Notes: generated by a model not told the origin, from the letters alone. A stretch of DNA of 64,000 nt from Cinnamomum chago (GCA_038049695.1 CP142452.1:48380501-48444500), one strand, 5' to 3'; shown: positions 12,168 through 22,910, counted from the first letter of the stretch. A program made the numbers and translations.

Positions 12168-13506
12168 ATTATGAATTTCTTTTTCAGCTTTAGCTAGATT
12201 ATCATTAGAGGTTGTCAACTTAGATTGAACACTTCTTATCTCATTGTCTTTCAAGATTAATTGATCTTTTACAACATTTAGATCATTCACAAGCCATTTA
12301 GACTCAATTTTTAAACTTTTATTTTTCTTGGTTATGACTTCACATAGTTCATATGGTTCCTCATAGGCTTGATGAATATCCGTTTCACTATTCTCATCAT
12401 TTCTTCTTCTATTAAAACATTATGATCATTGTTTTCTTCAATGGGAGTAAAGAGAAGCCAAGAAGTGGAGTTATCATTATCTTCATCATTTTGAGGTTCA
12501 TTATTGTCACTACTTTCATCTTCATCATCATCCCAAGTTATGTTCAAGACTTTCTTTCCTTTCTTATCTTTCTTTTCAGATTCTTTAGGGGAGGGACAAT
12601 TTTGAGCGATGTGACCAAATCCTTTACAGTTGTAACATTCCACATCCTTCTTGGTAAAAGATCCCCTTGAGTTCCTTTGAAAATTTTCATTTCTGGAATC
12701 TTCAGAATTTTTATAGTTCTTTTTGTTTTTACGGAAATTCTTAAACTTCTTAGCAAGCAAAATAGTGTTTTCATCATCACTCTCACTCTCATTGTCAGTT
12801 TCTTTATGTTGGGAGCTAAGAGCTACACCTTTCTTCTTGCTAGCGACTTCAAAATCTAATTCATAAGTGAGAAGATTTCCTCTAAGTTCATCTATTTTGA
12901 TCTTGTCAACATTTTACTTTCAGTTATAGCTACTATCTTGGGTTTGAACCTTTTGGGGAGAGATCTTAATATTTTTCTAACAGCTTTGGACTCATCCATC
13001 TCCTCTCCTAGACCTATGAGGGGATTAACAATCTCCATGAATTTAGTATAGAATTCGTCAAAGGTTTCTTCCTCTTGCATTTTGAGTTCTTCATACTTAG
13101 TAGACAACATTTGGATTTTAGCTACTTTGACTTGATTAGTCCCTTCATGAGTGGTCTCTAAGGTATCCCACACTTCCTTAGCAGTAATACAATTTACTGC
13201 CCTATTGAACTCTTCTTGGGACAAAGCACAAAACAAGGCATTTTTAGCCTTAGCATTTAGATTTGCCCTATCTTTCTCTCCTTGAGTCCAGTCTTTCTTA
13301 GGCTTATGCTTGATAGATATGACATGTCCTTCCGAATCTTGTTCAGTAATAATGGGTTCATGATACCCTTCTTCAATGATATTCCAAACATCTAGACTTT
13401 AAGATTCTAGAAAGACTTGCATCCTAATCTTCCAATACCGGTAATGGGAGCCATTAAACAAGGGTGGTCTATTAGTGGCATGACCTTCTCTTAATTGGGA
13501 TTGCAT
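12153..13506 (-). pseudogene. SIRE-like copia gag, broken (right arm)
   Basis: The ATG at 13506 begins MQSQLREG with the motif FNGSHYRYWKIRMQ. A TAA at codon 36 (13399-13401) replaces the CAA glutamine seen in the left arm. Beyond it the translation carries the UBN2-type Gag core (AKEVWDTLETTHEG, FDEFYTKFMEIVNPL, ILRSLPKRFKPK) at about 13236-12900. A frame change near 12892 follows, then a lysine-rich stretch with a CCHC zinc knuckle (CYNCKGFGHIAQNC, about 12640-12600) and an acidic tail. A coiled-coil segment (NDLNVVKDQLILKDNEIRSV) continues to the junction near 12152. Protease, integrase and RT are absent, having been lost at the junction. Gag would form the cytoplasmic particle, but this copy is dead. 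Confidence 0.85.
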
Positions 13507-13578
13507 GGTGACCACAAAAGCAAAAACTCACTCTAAGGATTCTAACTCTAGGTTGTTAGACCTAAACAGGAGCACCTA

Positions 13579-13591
13579 GGCTCTGATACCA
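13579..13591 (-). other. Primer-binding site of right arm
   Basis: TGGTATCAGAGCC on the minus strand lies two bases inside the LTR that begins at 13594. It shows that the right arm is a 5' end pointing left, opposite to the left arm. Confidence 0.8.
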
Positions 13592-13593
13592 AT

Positions 13594-15159
13594 TGAAAGT
13601 CTAAGATCGAATCCTAGAGGGGGGGGGGGGGCAGGGGTGAATAGGGTGAGCTCAAATAACTAGACCGCTTTTAATTCTCTTTGCTTTTAAGTCTTTTATG
13701 CTTTGAAGAAGAATTGTAAATCAACCAAGATAACATCATCCATAAAAAGAAGGCATAAAGACAATCACCATAACACAAGCATATATAGTGGTTCGGCCAA
13801 ATTGCCTACATCCACTCCCGGTACACCTACCGGATTTCACTAACTCCAAATAAGGTTTAGAATCACCTCAAACCTTACAATTCATCACTATGTTTTTCAA
13901 GGCTAAGCATAAACCTTTACAACATAAACTATGCTTTTCAAGGCTAAGCATAAACCTTAACAACTAGAAGATTTCTCTTAAGAAATATGCCTATGAGTGC
14001 ATGGATTAAGAGATCTATTTAAGTGCAAAAGAGTGCCTCTAAATAGGTCAAATAGAAAGTGAAAACTCAACTTCTAGAAACATGCATATGGATGACAAAG
14101 TCTATGAATGATGCATTTACTAGAAATTACTCTTTCTCTTTTTGAAAAGATAAAATCTTGAATGATGCAAAGATGATAATCATATGTTTGAGAAAGAGTT
14201 GATTGTCTAACACATGAATTTAACAAAGAGAACTAACTTGTTTTCAAAGAAGATATACTAAAGTCTAACAAGTTGATTTTGAAACAAGAAACCAATTTCA
14301 TGTGTAACAAAGACAATATGTTGTATTCATAAAGCTTATAAGATTTCTAAAGTACTAAGCATGTTATGAAGGACAACATTTTAATAGAAAAGTATCTTGT
14401 TAATCATGCATTGAAGGAAATCAAAGATAGTGAAACAAAACATGATTTTAAAAGACTTAGGATTAAAGAAAGCACACCCATTTGAAGATCAAAGGTTGAA
14501 TCAATGGAATGGATTCATAATCCCTTCAAAGATGCTTTAGAAAAGTTGCAAGTCCTTGGCCTCAAAAGTCTCTTGAGTTTCAGCAACTTTTTCAAAACAA
14601 AAAAGTCACTTTTTATAGAGAAAAAGTTCCCAACGGCTAGTGCCCGGTCGACCTGGTGCAGGTCCAGGTCGACCGGGTACACACAACGGCTAGAAATCAG
14701 ACCGTTGGAGCTTCAGAACCCTGTCGACCTGCAGTGTGCCCGGTCGACCGGGCCAAGCAGGCAGGTCGACCTGAAGAGTGCCCAGAATTATGAAATTCTT
14801 AGAAATTTGCAACTTAGAAGGGCACTTTCCAGGGGACTTTGAGGCACGTATCTCAAGTAGGAATTCATGACTGAAAGATGATGAAAACTAAATTTCTAAA
14901 GTCATGAAAACTCCAAATCAAAATAATGATTTTAAAGAAAGAAACTATGGAAAGCTTGAATGATTTTTGAAATAAAAAACTCCATGATCTTAAGAGATAA
15001 ACTGAATTGAAAAACCATGCATATCAAATGATGAAAACAAAGATTATGAAAGAGAAATATGCATGAAGATCCTAAGAATAAGACCATGAAAGAATGAGAG
15101 GTCAAGCTTATGAAAATGAATGCATCCTATCAAATTGCAACAAAACAAAAACTCTAACA
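13594..15159 (-). repeat. 5' LTR of SIRE-like copia element A1 (right arm)
   Basis: This is the inverted counterpart of 10270-11905. It reads TGAAAGTC at the left and CTCTAACA at the right; length 1566 bp. It holds a 13-base G tract (about 13619-13631), the paired CTTAGCC repeat (about 13885-13960), a minus-strand TATA motif (14609-14617) and GGTCGACC palindromes (about 14645-14770). It is inserted in the integrase N-terminal region of the Tat-type fragment. The right flank ATGTC does not match the left-arm flank CTCAT. Confidence 0.88.
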
Positions 15160-15861
15160 ATGTCCTCCACACTCTCCTGAGTGTGCTTCTTCAATTATCT
15201 CTTTCCCTTCTTCTATGGTCACACATCGTAGGAGAATTCCACTGAATGATCTACGGTACAATAACCCTGCAACTATGACATATCTCTGAACCATTTCTTT
15301 CAACCCTCTTTTATCAGATCGGGTGGCATACTCAGGGATGTAGCCATCGTGTAAGTAATTCCAAATATCGTAGTACCATGGGTGATCATCTATCAGGTCG
15401 TCGTCATGTTGTATGTGGGCTAGGACTCCTTCTTCGGGCCTGGTGTTCTCCTCGTGATCATACTCTTTGGCCTTGACTTTCTTACTCTTTTCCTTCGAAA
15501 CCTTTGGCAGAACTTCGGCAGGGTTCCCTTTGGTTAAATCTATCGGTTTGACGGATGGAGATGTTAGCCTTTTAATTAGGAAGCCTTCAGAATCTTTGTC
15601 GTCAGGTATCTCTATGATAGAAGCTAGGATTGTTAACGAGTCGGCCAGTCGATTCAAGGCTCGAGGAATGTAGAGGAAGGAAATCTTCTTGAAACTAGAC
15701 ATTAATTCCTTTGCTTTTACATGGTAATGTGCAAGCTTTGGGGCACTGACCTTCCATTCGCCCGCTATTTGGGAAATAACAACCTTGGAATCACCGAAGA
15801 CTCTCAATTTCTCGATACCTAGGGTGTGGGCTTCTCTCAGTCCTGCTAGTAAAGCTTCGTA
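15160..15861 (-). pseudogene. Second (archaeal-like) RNase H and integrase N-terminus, Tat type
   Basis: Reading leftwards: RVFGDSKVVISQIAGEW and LNRLADSLTILAS belong to the additional RNase H domain that starts in the upstream frame (LWTMYFDGALNQNGKG). A spacer follows, then the integrase approach WYYDIWNYLHDGYIP and the start of the zinc-binding region EEAHSGECGGHC. The reading breaks off at the A1 LTR, so the catalytic core of integrase is missing. It is separated from the RT frame only by a TAA at 15862-15864 within a conserved YEALLAGL context. Confidence 0.8.
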
Positions 15862-17235
15862 TTACATCACATTGTTGGTTGCTAGAACCCCAATCTTGTA
15901 GGCTTTCGGTATGGCAACTCTTTCCGGGGATAACAATAGTATCCTGACTCCTTTTCCATTTTGGTTCAAAGCCCCATCGAAATACATGGTCCATAAATCA
16001 TCCTTCTTAACTTCCTCAATGTCTGTAAATAAAATGTCCTCATCGGGGAAACCGATTTTGACTGGCTCGTATTGAGGCAGAGGGAGGTGTGCTAGATGGT
16101 CAGCGATCGCCTGTCCTTTTACGGACTTTTGTGTAATATAAGTTATGTCAAATTCGGCCAAGAGCATTTGCCATCGGGCAACTCTTCCTGAAGTGACAGG
16201 TTTCTCGAAAGTATACTTTAAGGGATCCATCCTCGCTAGGAGTTTAACTTGATGGGCTAAAAAGTAGTGTTTCAATTTATGAGCCCCCCAAACTACGGCC
16301 AAGCAGGTTCTTTCCATTGGGGAGTATTTCCTTTCATAGGGTAATAAAGATTTGCTCAGGTAATAAATAGCGTTCTCCTTTCGGTTAGTCTCATCATGTT
16401 GACCCAGGACCACACCTATCGCAGATTCTGTCGCTGACACGTATAAGATGAGAGGCTTGTTCTTGATAGGGGGTTTCAAGAAGGGAGGACTCAACATATA
16501 TTTCTTCATATCTTCAAATGCCTTTTGCCAATCGTCGTCCCAGTGGTACTTCACGCCTCCTTTTAACAATTTGTGGAATGGTTCGCATCTTTGGGAATGC
16601 TGTGAAATGAATCTCCTGATGAACTGTAATCGCCCTATGAGGCCTCTCAATTCTTTTAGATTCTTCGGGGGAGGCATTTCAAAGATGGCCTTTAACTTAG
16701 ACGGATCAACCTCAATCCCCCGATTACTTACCATAAAACCCATGAGTTTGCCGGAGGACACTCCAAAAACACATTTCTTCGGGTTCATTTTCAGTTGGGT
16801 GTCTCTGGATCGTTGAAGGACCTTTCTGAGAGCCGTGACATGATCTTCATGGGTTTTGGGTTTGATTAAAATGTCATCTACGTAAACTTCCATACAATCG
16901 TGTATCATATCGTCGAATATCACCATCTTGGCTCTCTAATAAGTGCCACCGGCATTCTTTAACCTAAAAGGCATCACAAGGTAGCAATAGGTCCCCCAAG
17001 GTGTAGTGAATGATGTTTTCTCTTGTTCCTCTGGTGACAGCCTGATTTGGTTGTACCCTGAGTAACCATCCATGAATGACAGCATAACGTGCCCTACAGT
17101 ATTATCAATAAGCACATTGATGTGAGATAAAGGGAAATCGTCTTTGGGAGATGCCTTGTTCAAATTTCGAAAATCAATACAGACTCAGACGCGTCCATCT
17201 TTCTTCTTTACCGAGACTATGTTGGCTACCCATTG
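15862..17235 (-). pseudogene. Reverse transcriptase and RNase H, Tat type, broken
   Basis: The RT palm carries VYVDDILIK near 16890-16860, with DGYSGYNQIRLSPEEQEKTSF upstream. The RT thumb and RNase H follow (GRLQFIRRFI, RKYSPMERTCLAVVWGAHKLKHYF), and the frame runs into the start of the second RNase H. Stops: TAG at 16936-16938 (in GGTYxRA, where glutamine is usual) and TGA in DGRVxVCIDF near 17187 (arginine CGA expected). The frame is also lost between 17252 and about 17235. The first RNase H shows SATESAIGVVLG where an Asp is expected (normally TDAS-like), so a catalytic residue may also be lost. The product would copy element RNA to cDNA; this copy cannot. Confidence 0.82.
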
Positions 17236-17251
17236 AGGGAATAATATGACT

Positions 17252-17812
17252 CTAATTAGCTTGGTGGAGTTTGTCAACCTCTTCTTTTACTTTAAGGGCA
17301 ACATCGGGGAGCATCTTTCTTAATTTTTGCTTGACAGGTTTAGCATTTTCTTCTACTGGGATCCGGTGCTCCACCAGATTGGGTGCAAGTCCGGGCATAT
17401 CCTTATAATCCGATGCGAACATGTCCTGATATTTTCTTAGGACCTCAAGTATCTTACTTTCCTCATTGGGTTCCAGGCACGCGCTGATTTGGACCTGCTT
17501 GGGTCTTTCTTCTGTCCCTAGGTTTATCTCCTTTGTCTTTTCGGCAACTGCTTGTGTCTCTTCGTCAAACTTCCTAACTATTCTCCTAAATTCCTCAGAA
17601 ACTTCGTCATCTCCTTCTTCGATGGCCACTAATTCGTAAACACCCATTCCATCGTTGATGTTTGCATGTTGCGGCGAGGACTCGGGTTCTGGATTGACAG
17701 GCAGAGATTCACAGCCTAACTTATCAATGTTGATCATAATCTCCTCTAGTTGGGACTGCTCTACCGGGGGTAACTTCCATCGCCTTGGATCACCCATATT
17801 TTGATGATGACT
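17252..17812 (-). pseudogene. Protease-RT linker of Tat-type pol
   Basis: An open frame whose ATG is at 17797 continues upstream to the predicted acceptor at 17811. It contains the pre-RT signature of Gypsy pol: EESKILEVLRKYQDMFAS, then DMPGLAPNLVEHRIPV and KPVKQKLRKM. It ends at a stop in LHQAN at 17252, just short of the RT N-terminal motif. The N-terminal part is acidic and without recognised domains. The ATG is probably internal to a spliced polyprotein rather than a true start. Confidence 0.7.
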
Positions 17813-17948
17813 AAAGTTTTCTACTCCTACGGTTCCTAATTTTTTGGGTTTTCTATTTTCTAATTTCTTTGGGTTTTTGAGGTTTTCTAAATTTTTTTGG
17901 GTTTTTGGAATGATATGGTACAGGTGGGGTTGAAGATGGGTTATCTAC
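17811..17948 (-). other. Possible Ogre-type pol intron
   Basis: Between the acidic spacer ORF and the pre-RT ORF lie 138 bp rich in T on the plus strand. On the minus strand they start GTAGATAACC at 17948 and end ACTTTAG at 17811. Removing them eliminates the TAG at 17945-17947 and joins the two frames exactly (CG|T CAT CAT CAA AAT ATG). Ogre-group Tat elements are known to have a short intron between protease and RT. The donor is weak and other AGs lie nearby, so the exact ends are uncertain. Confidence 0.45.
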
Positions 17949-19169
17949 CGAGGAGGATCATTCCCGCTGGCGTGGCCAGGCAGTGGGGCGGTATACCACT
18001 TCGTGGTCATTTTGATCATCGGCTTCCCAAGTTTCATGGTCTCCTTGAGAGGGGTCTTCTCGTCAATGGTGCCAAGCACGGGCCAATACACCATTTCTTC
18101 TAGAGTAGGGTCTTCAATTTCCCATGTTTCACGGCTTTCTCGGAATTCAGCAATCGACCTTTTTTTTTTGGATAAATGAGCTAGTTTACTCACAGTCAAC
18201 ATGTTGCATGATAGGAACTGGGACCTCGGATCAATAGTGTGTTCTGCATTGTCCACTTCTTTTGGTGAATGGAGTTCTCTCCAAGTGCCAAAGATTTCCT
18301 CGTAGATCTCGCTTTCGGATGACGTGGAGTCTTCCCATTCTTCTACTAAGACAGCCTTACCTTTATCGTTTGAATCCGAACTGTAGTGTCCATCCCCAGT
18401 CTGTGACGTGTCGAGATCTAGAATTTTATCGTGTCGCATTAGGTGTTCATCTAAAGTCCAGTCCTCTGGTTTATCTCTCAGATCATTGTGTGTATCGTAC
18501 CCTAATCCTTCTGCTCTCACTCTAGGGTCTATATGTAAGGGTCAATAATACCTTCTCCACCCTTTCCAAGTTCAAATCCGGGTTGATATCCCATCTTCCT
18601 CATCAGAGTCCATCCTCGAGCTTGACTCTCGTTGTCCGTTGTTGGACTTTGCAGAGGGGATAATTCAGGAAATATATTTTGCATCGGGTCCATATCCATT
18701 AAGGAGGTGAGAGGGTCAACTCTGTATCCGTGAATCTTGACCTCCGGTATCATAGGAGCAGGCTGCAAGGTCGGGAGTATTTGAAGTTCTTCTGGTTCAA
18801 TCACAGGTGGATCCCCCATCATTTTCACGATCTTGCCTAAATAAGGGAATTTAACACATTGATGCCTACTTGACATGACGGCATTCATATGATTCAACCA
18901 TCGGCATCCCAGGATTAAGTTGAAAGTGGCGGGGATATCCATGATATAAAACTCTTCTGGCATCAAGACCGGACTTGCTTGCACTAACAACATGGTTTTT
19001 CCACATACCGCTTTCTTATTTCCATCGTAACCGGTCACCACCATGGGTGCTGGAGTCTGATCTTTTGTTGTGAGCCCTAAAGCTTTGTATGTTTTCAATG
19101 GGCATATGTTCAATGACGCGCCAGTGTCTATTAGTGCTCCTAATATTTCCTTTCCTGCTATCTTAACCT
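17945..19169 (-). pseudogene. Protease and G-patch region of Tat-type polyprotein
   Basis: The aspartic protease motif DTGAS lies at 19128-19114, followed by LNICPLKTYKALGL, FYIMDIPATFNLILGCRWL and HQCVKFPYLGK, which match the retropepsin core with its second-half ILG motif. Further on, about 18600-18545, ARGWTLMRKMGYQPG followed by LGKGGEGI is a G-patch-like motif. A frame change near 18525 leads into an acidic, domain-free spacer ending at 17945. A second frame change near 19195 separates the protease from the upstream segment. The protease would mature the Gag-Pol polyprotein. Confidence 0.75.
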
Positions 19170-19616
19170 TTAAATGTAGGGGAGAGACGTCCTCGCCCCA
19201 GGTGGTATTTCTTTCAGCTCTTCTTCAATAAATGTGACAGTAGGGAAAGGAGTTCCCGGGGCTAAAACCGTGATGGTAGTTCTCAACTCTTTGGGAGTTA
19301 TGCCCACGAGGACTTGCAAACGCGTAATAGCCTCAAGTAACTGTTGTTGATGCTTTGGTGAGGTTTTAATCAAGTCGAGGACAGATACCTTAGCTGGAAT
19401 CTTTGTAAGGTGCCCTAAGAGATCATACTCGATTCCAGTTTCTATTGAAGTATAAGCTCTGTCATCAACTGTCTCCTCAACTTGACCGTTGGGGTTCTGT
19501 GAGCCTAGATCTTGGGTAGCTTGGTGAGGAGGTAACCGGGGAGGACGGATCCGTCCAGATCGGAGATGGGCTTGAGAAGCGTTTGTATCTGAGGGATGAT
19601 CTAGTTGGGAATTCAT
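19170..19616 (-). pseudogene. Gag-protease linker of Tat-type element
   Basis: A 148-residue open frame with a proline/glutamine-rich start is followed by YDLLGHLTKIPAKVSVLDLI and HQQQLLEAITRLQV, a segment found just upstream of the protease in plant Tat-type polyproteins. It ends with a frame change into the protease. Gag proper would lie to the right but is cut off by the A2 LTR at 19656. Confidence 0.65.
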
Positions 19617-19655
19617 AAGGACCGGTGGTTCTTGGTCATTTGGCTCATCGAAATT

Positions 19656-21396
19656 TGTTAGGAATTTTGTATTTGCAATTTGATGGATGCATTTTCACTT
19701 TAACATCATTTGAATTTACACTCATGCATTGTTTTAGAATATCTTGAAATCTTGATTTTTACATGCATTGGTTTTAGACTTGAAGAAATCTTGTTTTATG
19801 CATGTTTTGTTTCTAAACTTGGATGCATTGATTTTAGAATTCAAACTCTTTTGAAATCCTAATTCTTTGAGCATTACTTTTGTGAAATCATATTGAGAAT
19901 TTAGGTTTGTGCCTTGCATGCATTCATCACTTTCAGAATCATCTTTGTATGCATTTTCAAATGAAAAGAGTTTTTAGAAATCAAGCTAGCCTTTGGATTT
20001 AAAGTTTCGAATCTATTTAGGCTTTGTGTGCTTCATGTTTTTTAAACATCTTAAGTTGATTTAAAACATGTTTCCAAGCTTGGTTAAGTGGCCCAAAAAT
20101 CCCCACAAAGAGAAACCTTCAAATTTGCATTTTATGGGATTTTTGGCCCAGGGGGTCTGCTGCCAGTGTGGCCGGTCGATTGGCCCAGAGGTCCCGGTCG
20201 ACCGGGAACACTACAGGCAGAAAGGGCCCCTGGAGCCCCAACGGTCATTTTTCTTACCGTTGTGTGATCCCGGTCGACCGAGACCTGTTTGCAGGTCGAC
20301 CGAGGACTAGCCGTTGGACTGTTTTTCATTATAAAGTCCATTCATTTCCAACCTTTTTCAAGGCTTGACACATGAACTTTTGAGACCATTTGGGAGCCAA
20401 AGAAAGGGGAAGAAGTTGGAAAGGCTAGAGGGCTATTTGGAAATCAAATGCTTGAGTTTTAAAAAGGTAGATCTTTACTTGTATTTTGATTTCCATTAAA
20501 ATGAAATCCATGCATGCTTAAATCTTTGTATTTTCACTTATGCATGATTTCTAGAGTTGTGTTGCAAACTCAATATCATCTTTGGTAAATTAATTTGGTT
20601 TGCAAACTCTCTTATCCTAATCACATGTGTTCTTAGACTTTAACATTCATACAACTTGTTTGTTTCAATTCTTCAAAGTTGTTTGAATCTTTTATGTGAT
20701 TAGTTTTATCTTCAATCATCATTTTCTAAGCTTTGATTTTAAAATGCATCATGCATTCATTTAGGAGCTTCATTGTAGAAATTGATTGAAGTTAAGCATT
20801 CATACACTTGTGCACACACTTTAGCTTGTTTTAGTGTATGTTTGTAATTTGATTTACACTTTTATATAAGCCTATTTAGAGGCAAATTCAATTGTGCTTA
20901 ATTTGTATCTCTTAGAGTGTTCTTTTGTGAAGACACATTCTTAGAGAAATCTTTATTTGTAAAGGTTATTGCTTAGCCTAAGAAAAGCATCTTGTAAAGG
21001 TTATTGCTTAGCCTAAGAAAAGCATTTTGTAAAGGTTATTGCTTAGCCTAGAAAAGCACATTGAGAGGTTGTTGTTTAGCCTAGAAAAACAACATTGTAA
21101 GGGTTATTGCTTAGCCTAGTAAAAAGCATAAATAGTGGAAATCCGGTGGGGTGATTGGATCACAAGCCGGTAGTGGACGTAGGCATTGAGGCCGAACCAC
21201 TATAAACCTTGGTGTTGTGGTGCTTGCTTTTGTGGTGATTGTTTATATTAGCTTCCGCATATTGTATGGTTAATCATCACAGGTGACTAGTTTATGTTAA
21301 GAAGTTAAAATTGGTCTAAATTGGTCATAGTTGTAGCACACCCTATTCACCTCCCCCCCCCCCCCCCCTCTAGGGTTAGGATCCTCAGGACTTTCA
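19656..21396 (+). repeat. 5' LTR of SIRE-like element A2
   Basis: It runs TGTTAGGAATT to GACTTTCA and is followed by a primer site; length 1741 bp. It matches the inverted solo LTR at 344-2174 in end structure and repeats. It contains GGTCGACC palindromes (about 20171-20300), the 34-bp tandem repeat (20957-21130) and a 16-base C tract near 21353-21368. It is inserted in the Tat fragment after AAATT (19651-19655). No matching 3' LTR or duplication is present because the element is truncated at 23560. Confidence 0.88.
20957..21130 (+). repeat. 34-bp tandem repeat in A2 LTR (five units)
   Basis: About five units of roughly 34 bp with the core GGTTATTGCTTAGCCTA followed by (A)GAAAAGCA; the fourth unit is the most diverged. 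Shorter forms (two or three units) occur in the A1 LTRs and in the solo LTR at 344-2174, so unit number varies among related LTRs. Confidence 0.85.
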
Positions 21397-21398
21397 AT

Positions 21399-21411
21399 TG
21401 GTATCAGAGCC
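21399..21411 (+). other. Primer-binding site of A2 element
   Basis: TGGTATCAGAGCC two bases after the LTR end, complementary to initiator methionine tRNA. Confidence 0.8.
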
Positions 21412-21497
21412 AAGTGCTCTATCTTTTAGGATCAAGTGTTTGGAACTCTTGATTAGGTGTAAAAACCTAGAGTAAAAAACCCTAGAGTTGTCCTTGC

Positions 21498-22910
21498 ATG
21501 AAAATCATTAGAATGGACTCCACTATGCTAGACTTTGTAGATTCTTCTAGACCCCTTATTCTTCCTTCTATTGGAGATTCAAACCCTCAATTAAATGAAT
21601 ATCAATTTGATTCAAAAGAGGAAGAAAATGAGTATGATGAAGATGATCTTCAACAAGCCTATAATGAATTATATGAAGTATCCTTAAAGCTTGAGAAGAA
21701 AAACAAAAGTTTAAAAGAAGAATCTATGAATCTAAACAAAGAATTAGTCTCTTTTAAAGATGAACTTAGAGAGAAAGAAGAAGTAATAAATTGTGTTGAA
21801 TCTAAGTTCATGATCTCTTTAAATAACCTATCTAACATTCAAGACGAACTAAAAGAATTAAAGATGGGTTATGATAATGTCAATAAGGAAAATTTAAATC
21901 TAAGAGATCAATTAAAAAGGCAAGACAAAGACTTTATCAATTTAGAAGCCAAGTTGATTAAAAGTAAGTTAAAAACCAAAGAACTTGGATCTAATGTTGT
22001 TAATGAACTAAAACTTGAATTAAAACTTGCCAATGAAGAGCTAAGCAAATATAAGGAAATTGAAAATGAACTTTCAAAAGTTAAAAATGAAAATTCAATC
22101 CTTATAACCAAAGTCACTCAACTTGAAGGGTATAAACAAAAGTATGAGTGCAAGTTTACCCAAAGTGAAGAAAGACTTGAAAAATTATTTAAATTGGGTA
22201 AACCTCATGGAGATAGGACGGGTCTTGGATTTAATAGGAATATGTCATATGACCCTAAATTCACCAACACTTTTGTGAAAGGTGAGTCCTCTTTCTCTAG
22301 CACTCTTTCTCCAATGTCCAAAACTAAATGTCATTATTGTGGTAAAGTAGGACATTTCAAATTTGAGTGCAAACTAAGAAGAAGCCATGTGTCTAAACCC
22401 CTCCTTGAACCCAAAAAGGTAGAATCTAAATCTATGAAGGGTAAGACACTAAAAATCAAGAAAGACTCCAAAAAGACTAAACAAGTTAAATCTATTAAAA
22501 TGGAGTCTCCAAAGATAGATTCTAAAAAGGTTAAACAAGTCAAACCAAGTTTAAAAGAATCTATGAACAAAAAGCTTCTCAACCTATCTCCCTTATATAA
22601 ACCCACGAAAGAACTTTTGAATAAAGTAACTAAGTTAAATTTAAAATTCAAAAGTCAAGTAAATGGAGAAAATAAGAAGAAAAGAAAAGTGAATCAATCC
22701 CCAAAGAAACAAACTCACCAACATCAAAAGACTAATCACCAATCTAAGCTAAATTTAGTCAAATCTAAATATCATGGTGATAAGTTTAAATTGAAAATTT
22801 ATCAAGTCAAATCTCCTTTAGTTGGTGAGAAGTCCAAACTAGACCTCAAAGTTCAACCCTCTCAAGACCTTAGGTGGATTCCAAAAGTTATTTACTTAGA
22901 CAAACCTTAA
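21498..22910 (+). CDS. Coiled-coil zinc-knuckle Gag-like protein of A2 element
   Basis: This uninterrupted 470-codon ORF begins about 100 bp after the primer site. Residues 1-55 are acidic (EEENEYDEDD). About 60-240 are strongly heptad-like and rich in E, K, L and N (a long coiled coil). CHYCGKVGHFKFEC at 278-291 is a CCHC knuckle. The rest is very lysine-rich and ends near DLRWIPKV, a segment that in SIRE-like elements lies at the Gag end/protease border. The UBN2 Gag core, protease, integrase and RT are all missing. It most likely contributes to particle assembly or RNA binding in a non-autonomous element. It is intact in a neighbourhood where other long frames are broken; whether it is expressed cannot be seen. 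Confidence 0.75.
   Translation: MKIIRMDSTMLDFVDSSRPLILPSIGDSNPQLNEYQFDSKEEENEYDEDDLQQAYNELYEVSLKLEKKNKSLKEESMNLNKELVSFKDELREKEEVINCVESKFMISLNNLSNIQDELKELKMGYDNVNKENLNLRDQLKRQDKDFINLEAKLIKSKLKTKELGSNVVNELKLELKLANEELSKYKEIENELSKVKNENSILITKVTQLEGYKQKYECKFTQSEERLEKLFKLGKPHGDRTGLGFNRNMSYDPKFTNTFVKGESSFSSTLSPMSKTKCHYCGKVGHFKFECKLRRSHVSKPLLEPKKVESKSMKGKTLKIKKDSKKTKQVKSIKMESPKIDSKKVKQVKPSLKESMNKKLLNLSPLYKPTKELLNKVTKLNLKFKSQVNGENKKKRKVNQSPKKQTHQHQKTNHQSKLNLVKSKYHGDKFKLKIYQVKSPLVGEKSKLDLKVQPSQDLRWIPKVIYLDKP

Larger units (their letters stand above)
15160..19655 (-). mobile_element. Ty3/Gypsy Tat/Ogre-type gag-pol fragment
   Basis: A minus-strand Gypsy element whose order (reading right to left) is Gag/protease linker, protease DTGAS, G-patch, acidic spacer, probable intron, RT, RNase H, a second RNase H, and the beginning of integrase. 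The second RNase H domain after the normal one is the hallmark of the Tat lineage. Both ends are cut: by the A1 LTR at 15159 and by the A2 LTR at 19656. Several stops and frameshifts show that it is old. Confidence 0.85.

Noticed and set aside
15160-19655. Endogenous pararetrovirus (caulimovirus) remnant
   Set aside because: The domain order with two RNase H domains and the start of an integrase zinc region, and the lack of a movement or coat protein motif, fit a Tat-type Gypsy element.
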